Below are positions 46,438 to 54,580 of a stretch of 64,000 nt of DNA, piece after piece (position 1 is the first letter of the stretch; the number at the start of each line of letters is the position of its first letter). Under the pieces are notes generated by a model. It saw only the letters and a list, made by a program, of their open reading frames with translations. It had not been told where the DNA came from and ran no database searches. Origin of the DNA: JAVBLW01 sp031553215 (lineage in GTDB: Bacteria > Bacillota_I > Bacilli_A > Acholeplasmatales > Anaeroplasmataceae); contig JAVBLW010000006.1 of NCBI GenBank assembly GCA_031553215.1, forward strand, positions 248,001-312,000, in the 5' to 3' direction. The translations under genes and the position numbers were made by a program.

Positions 46438-47157
46438 TTAAATACACATTTCCAAGCAGTATTTTTTAAATTGGCATAGAAATTCTTTTCTATTATTGCG
46501 ACTTAATGGTATATATGAATTACAATTATTTATTTCAATAGAATCTACATTTACTTTCTTTATATGTCTTAAATTTACCAAATAGCTTTTATGAGAGTTT
46601 ACAAAACCAAAAGAAGATAATTCATCAATGTAATTTTTTAATTTACCAAAATGGATAATTGTTTCTTTATTTGTATAAATATAGATTTTTTTTTGATTAA
46701 TCTCTATATATTTAATACTAGAATAATCTAATATAATTTCCTCATCATTGACCTTAATTTTTATTTTTTTATGATTATTCTTATATTGTTTAATAGCTCT
46801 ATTTAAATCAATAGAAAATTCTTCTTTATTTATTGGTTTTTGAATAAATTGGAAAGCATTTAACCTAAAGATATCAGATATGTATTTTGTATGACTTGTA
46901 ACAAAGAAAACCATACAATTTATGTATTCATTTCTTAAATATTTAACAGTCTCTATTCCATTTAAATTATTCATCTCAATATCCATAAAAACTAAATCAA
47001 CTGCTTTGTTCTTATTATTTTTTATATATGATATAAATTCTTCACCAGAACAAAAAGTGGAAATATAATAATTTATATCCTTTTGAATAATTACATTAAT
47101 TAATTCTACCATATTATCAATATATTCTTGTTGATCATCACATATTAAAATATTCAC
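46438..47157 (-). CDS. agrA: AgrA-type LytTR response regulator
   Basis: About 239 residues. Receiver with ILICDDQQ, phospho-acceptor Asp in LVFMDIEMNNLNG and IQKPI; C-terminal LytTR DNA-binding domain (about 135-238; IKYIEINQKKIYIYT, SFGFVNSHKSYLVNLRHIKKV, IPLSRNNRKEF). Start taken as the GTG before NILICDD, with AGGGTGG upstream. First gene of the Agr operon, about 130 bases inside the element end. Other agr loci run B-D-C-A; here the order is A-C-B-D. Confidence 0.92.
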   Translation of the reverse strand: MNILICDDQQEYIDNMVELINVIIQKDINYYISTFCSGEEFISYIKNNKNKAVDLVFMDIEMNNLNGIETVKYLRNEYINCMVFFVTSHTKYISDIFRLNAFQFIQKPINKEEFSIDLNRAIKQYKNNHKKIKIKVNDEEIILDYSSIKYIEINQKKIYIYTNKETIIHFGKLKNYIDELSSFGFVNSHKSYLVNLRHIKKVNVDSIEINNCNSYIPLSRNNRKEFLCQFKKYCLEMCI

Positions 47158-47230
47158 TTTAACCACCCTACCCCTATCTCATATTATAACAAAAGGTGAC
47201 ATGATTATAAAGAATAATTTTTCAATATTT

Positions 47231-48529
47231 TTAACTAACTATATGCAATTTATATAATCGATACAATACTTTCAAAGTTAATGTATTTGGTGTAATTCTA
47301 TAATTAACCTCCCCAAAGCTTGAGGTAGCCAATTCTAATGGTCCTACGTTGTTTTTATTAAAAACGATACCAGTTGATTCACCTAGTAAATCTACTCCTG
47401 TTTTTTTACCGAATCCATAGGCGTCTATATAACCAAACAGCTTATCTGTACCTAATCTTTCCCCTATTGCCATAAAACCAGGGTTACATGAATTTTGTAA
47501 TACTTCTAAAAAAGTCTCTTGACCATGTCCGCCGGCTTTCCAGTCTCTTATTCTAGTCCCTGCAACTATTCTATATCCTGGATCATAAAAACCTTCATTT
47601 AGATTAAATACTTTTTCTTCTAAACCTGCACTATATGTTACAAATTTAAAAGTTGATCCTGGTTCAAAACTCATCCATATAGGTAGATTTCTATTATATA
47701 TTGATTGATCATAGTCTTGATAGTTCTCTGGATCAAAGCCTGGATATGAAGTCATACCTAATATTTCTCCAGTTTTTACATTTGTAACTAATCCAATAAC
47801 TTGATCTGGATTATATCTCGCTACAGCATTATTTATAACATTATCTAATATATTTTGTACTTCTATATCAACTGTTAAATATATATCAAATCCACTATTT
47901 GATGATGTATAATAACTGGTCATATCAGGCATAATGTTTCCTTTTGCATCGGTATATACATTTAGTGAACCATTTTTACTCTTCAAGTAATCGTTATATA
48001 TATATTCAACTCCAGCTAGTCCATCATTATCAATTCCAACAAATCCTAGGGTTGCAGCTAAAGTCTGCCCATATGGATAGTATCTTGATGTATCACTAAC
48101 TATATATATTCCATCAATTCCTAAATCATTTATCTTTCTTGCAACTTCTACATCAAGTTTTCTTCCTTCAGGTTTTATTAATTCGACACTTACATTCTTA
48201 TTTAAATGTGCTAATATTTTTTCAAATGAGCATTCTAATAATTCACTAAGTATTCTTGCTGTTTTTACTTTATCTTTTACTTGTTTATTTATACTTGCCA
48301 AGGAAAGTGTTAATTTATTACCAACAATTAAATTACCATTTCTATCATATATTTTTCCACGTCCACTATTAACAGGAATTTCTCGACTCCACAAATCATA
48401 AGCTCTTGGATTAATTATTCCTGATAGTTTAAACGATATATAACCAAGTCTAATAAATATTGCACAAAAGGCTATTATCGATAGATATATAAATAATACT
48501 ATTCTTTTTTTCATTAGATAATGCTTCAT
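47231..48529 (-). CDS. spoVD: spoVD, 5' part of interrupted gene (truncated penicillin-binding protein)
   Basis: Residues 1-406 are native SpoVD; the last 26 residues before the stop are read from element DNA. TM helix about 10-30, dimerisation domain with GRGKIYDRNGNLIVGN and SVELIKPEGRKL, then transpeptidase with active Ser292 (STFK) and SCN at 347-349. SpoVD-specific features as I recall from Bacillus: the PEGRK segment, VYTDAKGNIMPD, WKAGGHG, and the KTGVDLLGESTGI stretch. The KTG box and PASTA domain are missing; they are encoded at 34327-35019. The truncated protein cannot complete the active site. SpoVD is needed for spore cortex peptidoglycan. Ribosome site AGGTG. Confidence 0.92.
   Translation of the reverse strand: MKHYLMKKRIVLFIYLSIIAFCAIFIRLGYISFKLSGIINPRAYDLWSREIPVNSGRGKIYDRNGNLIVGNKLTLSLASINKQVKDKVKTARILSELLECSFEKILAHLNKNVSVELIKPEGRKLDVEVARKINDLGIDGIYIVSDTSRYYPYGQTLAATLGFVGIDNDGLAGVEYIYNDYLKSKNGSLNVYTDAKGNIMPDMTSYYTSSNSGFDIYLTVDIEVQNILDNVINNAVARYNPDQVIGLVTNVKTGEILGMTSYPGFDPENYQDYDQSIYNRNLPIWMSFEPGSTFKFVTYSAGLEEKVFNLNEGFYDPGYRIVAGTRIRDWKAGGHGQETFLEVLQNSCNPGFMAIGERLGTDKLFGYIDAYGFGKKTGVDLLGESTGIVFNKNNVGPLELATSSFGEVNYRITPNTLTLKVLYRLYKLHIVS
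47289..47318 (-). other. Host/element junction (attL-like) in spoVD
   Basis: spoVD sequence ends at AGCTTT followed by the core GG (47313-47314 complement). Element bases 47289-47312 are the other half of the attP inverted repeat; their complement-reverse matches 18 of 24 positions with 35020-35043, including the outer GGTGTAA and inner CCTCC. Confidence 0.85.
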
Positions 48530-48543
48530 ATAATCACCTATTA

Positions 48544-48572
48544 ATTATATGAGAAAGAAAAGCATAAAATAC
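48544..48572 (-). promoter_or_regulatory. Candidate SigE-like promoter of spoVD
   Basis: Minus strand GTATTTT, 14-bp spacer, CATATAAT, close to the Bacillus SigE consensus (GHATATT, 14 bp, CATACAAT). The box ends only 14 bases before the ATG, which would give an almost leaderless mRNA, so this is a weak candidate. Confidence 0.3.
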
Positions 48573-48584
48573 ACACTATATAAT

Positions 48585-48611
48585 AAAAGTGATTTTTTAA
48601 AAATCACTTTT
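48585..48611. terminator. Bidirectional-type terminator upstream of spoVD
   Basis: Palindrome AAAAGTGATTTTT/AAAAATCACTTTT between the flavin-barrel gene stop and spoVD; separates spoVD from any readthrough. Confidence 0.75.
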
Positions 48612-48615
48612 ATTA

Positions 48616-49035
48616 CTATTCAATTTCAAAATTAGTTTTCTTAAACCAATAATAATAATTTCCAGAAATAGAAGTAAATTTTAGAACACAAAAATCTGGA
48701 TCAGTATAGCTTTTTTGGGGATATGCATTTTTGTATTTGTTTTGCCAGTATTTTTCCTTAATTTTCATATCCTCACATACCGCCATTGTGCCTTTTAGAT
48801 AACAACCTTTATATAAAATAGGATTATAAAAATAGATTGATGCTTTATTATTATTTTTAATTAACTCTACAAATTTGGATGAAGTATTTGTACAAAAATA
48901 TACCTCTTTAATGCTTTCTCTATATTTAGCTCGTAAGACAACCTTTGTATATGGAAAACCATCAAAGTCATTACAGCTTAAAACAAATTTTTTTGATTTT
49001 TTATATAATTTCTCTACTTTTTGTATAATATCCAT
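48616..49035 (-). CDS. Pyridoxamine 5'-phosphate oxidase-family (flavin split-barrel) protein
   Basis: About 139 residues. Single split beta-barrel: VLSCNDFDGFPYTKVV, VYFCTNTSSKFVELIKNNNKASIYFYNP, GTMAVCEDMKIKEKYW and FTSISGNYYYW. This is the pattern of the FMN-binding general-stress/heme-type family rather than of true PdxH. Start at the ATG after GAGGAG; an upstream in-frame ATG lacks a site. Monocistronic. Confidence 0.85.
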   Translation of the reverse strand: MDIIQKVEKLYKKSKKFVLSCNDFDGFPYTKVVLRAKYRESIKEVYFCTNTSSKFVELIKNNNKASIYFYNPILYKGCYLKGTMAVCEDMKIKEKYWQNKYKNAYPQKSYTDPDFCVLKFTSISGNYYYWFKKTNFEIE

Positions 49036-49092
49036 ATTGTACTCCTCTTTAACCATTTTAGAACTAAAACATATATTAATGTAGTGATGTAA

Positions 49093-49365
49093 ATGAATGA
49101 AGATAATAAAGAATTACTACCTACATTTTATGATTTAACTTCAATGCTAAAGCTTCTTATTATCTTTGCTTTAACAGATGACGATCCTAAATTTATTAAA
49201 AATATTATTTATAATGGTGTTTTTTTATATTCGCTTGTAAGAGTTCTAAGTGGCGCTCAAGAATTAAAAAAAAGTGAGTATAGTATCGAAGGACAAAAAG
49301 TCTTTGATTTCAGTATGGCAAAAGGACTTTTCTTCTTCGCTCTTTTATTATCAAAATATCTTTAA
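49093..49365 (+). CDS. Hypothetical 90-residue protein, only plus-strand gene
   Basis: Frame from ATG (weak GTGATG site upstream) to a TAA that overlaps the stop of the convergent alkylation-repair gene by two bases. Product has a polar N-terminus, hydrophobic stretches about 18-27, 38-50 and 75-88, and a charged middle (QELKKSEYSIEGQKVFDF). Not recognised. It is convergent with the downstream gene and divergent from the flavin-barrel gene; no other frame covers this stretch, and codon choice looks normal, so I regard it as probable. Confidence 0.55.
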   Translation: MNEDNKELLPTFYDLTSMLKLLIIFALTDDDPKFIKNIIYNGVFLYSLVRVLSGAQELKKSEYSIEGQKVFDFSMAKGLFFFALLLSKYL

Positions 49366-50021
49366 TTATCAAGGTACTTACTAGCTTCTTTAATACTTAA
49401 ATTACTTAGCCCATCTTTATATTTTTGAATGAATTCTTTTACCCAAGTTATATCAATTTTGGAGTATTCTCTTAAACTCCAGCCAATGGCTTTATTAATA
49501 AAAAATTCACCATTATTTAAATTATTAACAATTAGTTTTTCTAATAATTCTTTATTAGTTTTTTCTTTAAATCTTTGTTGATAATCAATAGCTACTCTCC
49601 TTAGCCAAATATTTTCACTTAATGACCATGAAATCATTTCTAGTTCTAATGATGGATACTTCAAAACAATTTCACCTACCAAGGAATCAATACTATCTAC
49701 AGTCTCCCACCAAGATTTATTAATGATTAAATTTTTTAGTTTATCTAAATCTCTATCTATCAAATATTTTCTATTTTGTTCTAAATAAGCAATTCCAATA
49801 TATTGAGCTTCTCGATAGTCTTTTTCCCAGCATTTTTGCACAAATTGCCAATCAAATTCATAGTTTCTACTTTCTTTAAGAAATGGTTTAATTATTCTAT
49901 CTAAGAGAGGTTTTGGAATTCCTAAAAAATAGAATTTATTTTTCATATAAGCACCCATTTTCCTGCTTTGTTCTTCATCCTTTATCTTTTCAACTTCTAT
50001 GAATATTTTATCATACCACAT
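49362..50021 (-). CDS. DNA alkylation repair protein (AlkD-like HEAT-repeat)
   Basis: About 219 residues, all-helical. Characteristic AlkD-family segments: RKMGAYMKNKFYFLGIPKP, EYRE-like WEKDYREAQYIGIAYL, KSWWETVDSIDSLVG, SENIWLRRVAI and the C-terminal FFINKAIGWSLREYSK. Members excise N-alkylated bases without base flipping. Start chosen at the ATG with GGGAGG upstream. Follows the MBL-fold gene by 18 bases, so they probably form an operon. Confidence 0.9.
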   Translation of the reverse strand: MWYDKIFIEVEKIKDEEQSRKMGAYMKNKFYFLGIPKPLLDRIIKPFLKESRNYEFDWQFVQKCWEKDYREAQYIGIAYLEQNRKYLIDRDLDKLKNLIINKSWWETVDSIDSLVGEIVLKYPSLELEMISWSLSENIWLRRVAIDYQQRFKEKTNKELLEKLIVNNLNNGEFFINKAIGWSLREYSKIDITWVKEFIQKYKDGLSNLSIKEASKYLDN

Positions 50022-50039
50022 AATACTGCCTCCCATTTA

Positions 50040-50813
50040 TTATAGAATTGTGATTTCTTCACCACATGCTAAATATCCGATTCTTTCCCCTGAAAGATTC
50101 TTTAATTTTTGATAAGAATCCTTTGATGTACAGTGACAAGTATAGAGCTTAATTTCTTTATCTTTAATATTATTAGCTATTTCTATAATCGATGGATCAT
50201 ATTCACTTCTTAGATGAAATCCACCTATTACATAATCGGGACTCCCTACTGAATCAATAATATTCAAAATTCCATTATGAGCACAGCCAACTAATAATAC
50301 CTTTTTGTTATTTTCTTTTATTAATAAACTATGTTCGTGTGTGAATGAATCTAATTCTTTATTTTCGTATAAGGTTTTATTAATGGGTGATAAGTAATGT
50401 TTTTCTTTGCATATAAACAGTTCCAATTCATCATTTATTTGATAATTTCCACTAGTTAATTCTACTTGTGGATGATTAATTAATTTCTTTTTTAGTCCAA
50501 TGTTTATCTTAATCAAATACTCTGATTTATGTTTTTCGAAAGCACTTTTTTGAATATATATCTTTGCCTTAGAATTAATCTTAAGAAACTTGCTTAGGGC
50601 CCCACCGTGATCCATATGACCATGTGAAATAACTACGATATCAACATCACTTAAATCTATCTTTAATTCTTGGGCATTTTTAAAAAGAGTTTTATTTGGT
50701 CCAACATCAAATAATATTTTTTTATTATTTGTTTCTATATATAACGATAGTCCATGTACTGATTTTATTCTTTTATTGTTAGATGTATTTTCTACTAATG
50801 ATATAATCTTCAT
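50040..50813 (-). CDS. MBL-fold metallo-hydrolase
   Basis: 257 residues. Metal-binding motif VVISHGHMDHGGAL, later His ligands in HEHSLLI and GCAHNGI, and GGFHLRSE near the C-terminus. This is the subgroup annotated as 7,8-dihydropterin-6-methyl-4-(ribofuranosyl)aminobenzene-phosphate synthase-like in archaea; in bacteria the substrate is unknown. ATG after GAGGTG. First gene of a pair with the AlkD-like gene. Confidence 0.87.
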   Translation of the reverse strand: MKIISLVENTSNNKRIKSVHGLSLYIETNNKKILFDVGPNKTLFKNAQELKIDLSDVDIVVISHGHMDHGGALSKFLKINSKAKIYIQKSAFEKHKSEYLIKINIGLKKKLINHPQVELTSGNYQINDELELFICKEKHYLSPINKTLYENKELDSFTHEHSLLIKENNKKVLLVGCAHNGILNIIDSVGSPDYVIGGFHLRSEYDPSIIEIANNIKDKEIKLYTCHCTSKDSYQKLKNLSGERIGYLACGEEITIL

Positions 50814-50857
50814 AAATTAGCACCTCATATTACTAATATTTTACCATATGATTATAA

Positions 50858-50885
50858 TAAAAACTCCAAAATAATTTGGAGTTTT
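50858..50885. terminator. Terminator at end of the pst-pho operon
   Basis: Perfect palindrome AAAACTCCAAA-N4-TTTGGAGTTTT with T-runs on both strands, directly after the phoR stop. Confidence 0.8.
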
Positions 50886-50888
50886 AAC

Positions 50889-52538
50889 TTATTTCACAAA
50901 TCTAATCTTTATTGCAGTCCCCTTATTTAGAGAACTAGTTAATTCTAGATCATAATTATAAATATTACATATATGCTTAACAATTGCTAGACCTAACCCA
51001 GTACCACCAGATTCTTTACTCTTGGCTTTATCAACACGATAGAATCTTTCAAAAACGCGTGATTGATCCTTTGAAGATATTCCAATTCCAGTATCCTTGA
51101 TTGATAAAATATTATTCTTTAATGATATATCAACACTACCATTTTCTATATTATATTTTATAGCATTATCTACAATATTTTTAACAAGCATAAATAAATG
51201 ATCATTACTTATATTAACATTAAGTGGATCTAAATTTGTGGTTATAGTAATATTCTTTTCTTTTATTTTAGGTTCAAGAGAACTGATAACTTCATTAACA
51301 ATAGCACTTACTTGTATTTCTTCTATATTAAAATTTAAATTACTTTCTAACTTCGATAATTCAAGCATTTCAATAATAATATTATTCATACGATTAGCTT
51401 CTCTAATTGTTTTTGTAGTAGCTGATTTGATTTCCTCTACATCCTCAATAATACCTTCGTTAATCATTTGTTGGTATCCGATAATTGATGTTAGTGGACT
51501 CTTTAGCTCATGTGAAGCATTTGCAAAGAATTCTCTTTTCATGATTTCAATATTTCTAAACGTTGTAACATCAGATAATAAAAGAATAACTTTGTTTTCT
51601 ACTTTAGTAATACTAGCATAATAGGTATTTTTACCTACATGAATATCTAATGATTTGAATTCTTGACCAGTAAGAGCTTTTCTAACTTCTTCCTGTAAGG
51701 AAACATCTCTTATTGCATAAATGTAATTTTTATCAATAATAGCTGATTTCGAAACTTTAAGTAAACTAGATACATAGTCATTAACCATTATTATTTTTTC
51801 AGTTGAATCTATTACAATCATTCCTTGACTAATACTATTTATAACATATTCAACTTTTTCTTTTTCTCTCATCGTTTCACCGATTTGAGACTTCAATAAA
51901 TCACTTATTTGATCAATATTATAAGAAATTTCTTCAATACTATCACTATTTGTAAAATCAGGATTTCCTGTAATTAATCTCATTTTATATACAACTTCAT
52001 TTAATGGTTTTAGTACTTCTTTATTGATTGGCCACATTATTGATAGACTTATTCCTAATATCAAAAGCATTGAAACTAATCCAACCACTATATAATTTTC
52101 TACAACCGGAGTAATCGAACTACTTGGTATAGAAATTCTTATATACACACCATTAGCTTCATTAATAGCAGCAACATACATCATATCTATTTTTAAAGTA
52201 TTTGAATATCTTTTAAAAACTTTTCCTAATGACTTTATTTCCAAGCGATTACTATGATCATCAGAATCGGTAATGCCATTTGTATCAGCAATAATCATTC
52301 CAGTTTTTACATCTATAAATGTAATTCTTATGTTCTTATCAGTTTCAGAAAATATGTGTATTACTTCTGATGTATTATCTCCTACATATATTTCTTCTAC
52401 AAGCCATAAATAATTTTTTAATTCTTTACTCTTATTATTATAATTAACATTAGAAATTGTATATACACTTATGGAAAGTAAAATCAACATCGAAAGAAAT
52501 ACCATTATAGCATTTGTTATAATTAGGCGTTTTCTCAT
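50889..52538 (-). CDS. phoR: Phosphate-regulon sensor histidine kinase PhoR
   Basis: 549 residues. TM1 about 7-28, extracytoplasmic domain about 30-145, TM2 about 148-168, HAMP, a PAS domain (VEYVINSISQGMIVIDSTEKIIMVNDY), HisKA with FFANASHELKSPLTSI and HATPase with IVDNAIKYN, IKDTGIGIS and GTGLGLAIV. Layout equals Firmicute PhoR. Overlaps phoB by the ATGA junction. Last gene of the pst-pho operon. Confidence 0.93.
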   Translation of the reverse strand: MRKRLIITNAIMVFLSMLILLSISVYTISNVNYNNKSKELKNYLWLVEEIYVGDNTSEVIHIFSETDKNIRITFIDVKTGMIIADTNGITDSDDHSNRLEIKSLGKVFKRYSNTLKIDMMYVAAINEANGVYIRISIPSSSITPVVENYIVVGLVSMLLILGISLSIMWPINKEVLKPLNEVVYKMRLITGNPDFTNSDSIEEISYNIDQISDLLKSQIGETMREKEKVEYVINSISQGMIVIDSTEKIIMVNDYVSSLLKVSKSAIIDKNYIYAIRDVSLQEEVRKALTGQEFKSLDIHVGKNTYYASITKVENKVILLLSDVTTFRNIEIMKREFFANASHELKSPLTSIIGYQQMINEGIIEDVEEIKSATTKTIREANRMNNIIIEMLELSKLESNLNFNIEEIQVSAIVNEVISSLEPKIKEKNITITTNLDPLNVNISNDHLFMLVKNIVDNAIKYNIENGSVDISLKNNILSIKDTGIGISSKDQSRVFERFYRVDKAKSKESGGTGLGLAIVKHICNIYNYDLELTSSLNKGTAIKIRFVK

Positions 52539-53194
52539 GCTGTCACCTTATATCCAACTCCATAGACAGTTTGAATAATATCATCATAGGTTTTCTTTCT
52601 TATAGATTTTATGTGCATATCTAGGGTTCTAGTCTCTAAGGCGTCTATTCCCCAAATTTTATTTAACATTTCTTCTCTTGAGAATACTTTTCCTACATTA
52701 GATGATAATAAGCTTAGGATTTCAAATTCCTTATTAGTAAGGGATACTTCATTATCATCTACTAAGCATAAGAATTTTTCAATATCTAATTTAACATTCC
52801 TAAAAGATACTATTTTATTTTTATTAAAACGTCTTACTTTGGCATTTACTCTAGACATAAGTTCTAATAAATCAAATGGCTTTTCTATATAATCATCGGC
52901 ACCTAAATCTAATCCATCTACTTTATCTATAAGCATATGATTAGCAGATATTATAATTATATCTATATTGTCATACATTGCTTTACTTCTAATATCTTTT
53001 AGTATTTCTTGACCACTCATATCTGGTAGCATCATATCAAGAAGTATCATATTAGGAGCTACACTTTCGAAATCTTCATAAAAACTTTTCGCATCATAAT
53101 AACTTTTTACTATATATCCTTGTTTTGTAAGTGTAGCATTAATGATATGAGATATATCTTTATCGTCTTCTATTGAGTATATTAAATAACCCAT
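52535..53194 (-). CDS. phoB: Phosphate-regulon response regulator PhoB/PhoP
   Basis: 219 residues. Receiver with IYSIEDDKD, Asp in ILLDMMLPDMSG, Lys in IEKPFD; winged helix with LTNKEFEILSLLSS, VFSREEMLNKIWG and DMHIKSIRKKTYD...TVYGVGYKV. Stop is TGA and overlaps the phoR ATG. The Pho box upstream of pstS (57760-57787) is the expected binding site, making the operon autoregulated. Confidence 0.92.
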   Translation of the reverse strand: MGYLIYSIEDDKDISHIINATLTKQGYIVKSYYDAKSFYEDFESVAPNMILLDMMLPDMSGQEILKDIRSKAMYDNIDIIIISANHMLIDKVDGLDLGADDYIEKPFDLLELMSRVNAKVRRFNKNKIVSFRNVKLDIEKFLCLVDDNEVSLTNKEFEILSLLSSNVGKVFSREEMLNKIWGIDALETRTLDMHIKSIRKKTYDDIIQTVYGVGYKVTA

Positions 53195-53205
53195 ATTTTC
53201 ACCAC

Positions 53206-53829
53206 CTAGAATATTTTTTTGTCTTTATGGAAACCATTAACCATGTAAATAACCCATTCAGCAATATTTACTGCATGATCTGCTATTCTCTCTATATATT
53301 TTACCACTAAAGTTGTATTAATGGCATAAGATCTTGTACTATCTTTAACAATTAATCGTTGAACTGCTTCTTCATACATTCTATCAATTATATCATCTCT
53401 TTGGATAACATCATTTGCAAGCTCAACATCCATGCCTACGTAGCAATTCATAGCATCGTTTACCATTTGAAGAGTAATTGCAACCATTTCTTTAACTTCA
53501 ATACAAGGTTTTTCTTCTTCATTTTTTAGCTTCAAAGTAAACTCCATCACGTCTTCCGCATGATCACCGATTCTCTCTAAATCAGAAACTAATTTTAGTA
53601 TCCCTGATACTAATCTTAAGTCTCTTGAATAAGGTCTTTCTTTAATTAAAATGTCTAAGCACATTTCTTCAATTAATCTTTCATATTCATCAACAATATC
53701 ATCGTTGATGAAAGTACAATTACTTTCATCTTCATATGCACTAAATGCATCAGCAATGTTTTTCTTTACAACATCTGCCATTTTTAATAAAACCCTATTT
53801 AGGTTATCCATTTCTCTTTCTAATTGCAT
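53206..53829 (-). CDS. phoU: Phosphate transport regulator PhoU
   Basis: 207 residues, two three-helix repeats with the metal-binding signatures SDLERIGDHAEDV (first repeat) and VKYIERIADHAVNIAEWV (second). Couples Pst transporter state to PhoR signalling. ATG lies at the end of pstB, whose last codons supply the ribosome site. Confidence 0.95.
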   Translation of the reverse strand: MQLEREMDNLNRVLLKMADVVKKNIADAFSAYEDESNCTFINDDIVDEYERLIEEMCLDILIKERPYSRDLRLVSGILKLVSDLERIGDHAEDVMEFTLKLKNEEEKPCIEVKEMVAITLQMVNDAMNCYVGMDVELANDVIQRDDIIDRMYEEAVQRLIVKDSTRSYAINTTLVVKYIERIADHAVNIAEWVIYMVNGFHKDKKIF

Positions 53830-53830
53830 A

Positions 53831-54580
53831 TTATCCGAACCTTCCTGTTATATAGTCTTCTGTCTTCTTTTCTTTTGGGCTCTTGAATAGCTTGTTTGTT
53901 TCATCATATTCAATAACTTCTCCCATTAGGAAAAACGCTGTATAATCACTTACACGAGTTGCTTGTTGCATATTATGAGTAACAATGATTATTGTATAAT
54001 CTTTTTTTAATTCAAATATTAATTCTTCTATCTTTAATGTTGCGATTGGGTCAAGTGCACTTGTAGGTTCATCCATTAAAATAACTTTTGGAGACATTGC
54101 TATACATCTTGCAATACAAAGACGTTGTTGTTGTCCACCTGATAATGCTAATGCACTATCTTTTAGTCGATCCTTTACTTCTTCATAAAGAGCGGCTTTT
54201 TTTAAAGAATCCACAACTATTTTAGTTAAAACTTCTTTGCTTTTAACACCTTGACATTTTGGTCCATATGCAACATTGTCAAAGATACTCATTGGGAATG
54301 GATTAGGATTTTGAAATACCATTCCAACATCAGTTCTTAAATGCATAGCTTCCATTTGCATTATATTTTGATCATTATATAATATTTCACCTTCAATACG
54401 GCAGCTACTAATTAAGTCGTTCATTCTATTCAAACATCTTAATAATGTTGATTTACCACATCCTGATGGTCCAATAAAAGCCGTTACTTTATTTTCATAT
54501 AAATCCATATTTACTTTTTTTAATACATGTTTTTCTCCATAGAATAAATCTACATCTTTAACTTTAAATATTTCTTTCAT
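53831..54580 (-). CDS. pstB: Phosphate ABC transporter ATP-binding protein PstB
   Basis: 249 residues. Walker A GPSGCGKST, LRCLNRMNDL (PstB-specific), Q-loop MVFQNPNPFPMSI, signature LSGGQQQRLCIARC, Walker B VILMDEPTSALDP, TIIIVTHNMQQATRVSDYTAFF and ITGRFG C-terminus. Overlaps pstA through TAATG. Confidence 0.97.
   Translation of the reverse strand: MKEIFKVKDVDLFYGEKHVLKKVNMDLYENKVTAFIGPSGCGKSTLLRCLNRMNDLISSCRIEGEILYNDQNIMQMEAMHLRTDVGMVFQNPNPFPMSIFDNVAYGPKCQGVKSKEVLTKIVVDSLKKAALYEEVKDRLKDSALALSGGQQQRLCIARCIAMSPKVILMDEPTSALDPIATLKIEELIFELKKDYTIIIVTHNMQQATRVSDYTAFFLMGEVIEYDETNKLFKSPKEKKTEDYITGRFG

Larger units (their letters stand above)
35020..47312. mobile_element. 12.3-kb serine-recombinase element inserted in spoVD
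   Basis: Bounded by the two spoVD junctions; removing it restores spoVD in frame. Contents, all on the minus strand like spoVD: agrA, agrC, agrB, agrD, secreted protein, lipoprotein, a TnpW-like small gene, two large serine recombinases, an AAA ATPase and a subtilase. It has no phage structural, conjugation or replication genes that I can see, so it is an integrative islet or a domesticated intervening element rather than a full ICE or prophage. Core-to-core length is 12,295 bp. The integrated product has the hybrid attL/attR structure expected from crossover at a GG dinucleotide. Confidence 0.9.

Noticed and set aside
35020..47312. Prophage or integrative conjugative element
   Set aside because: No capsid, tail, terminase, replication, relaxase or type IV secretion genes are visible; only recombinases plus cargo.
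52535..52538. Mycoplasma-type recoding of TGA as Trp
   Set aside because: TGA acts as the stop of phoB and of the Rrf2 gene, each in an ATGA overlap with the next start, and Trp codons are TGG throughout.
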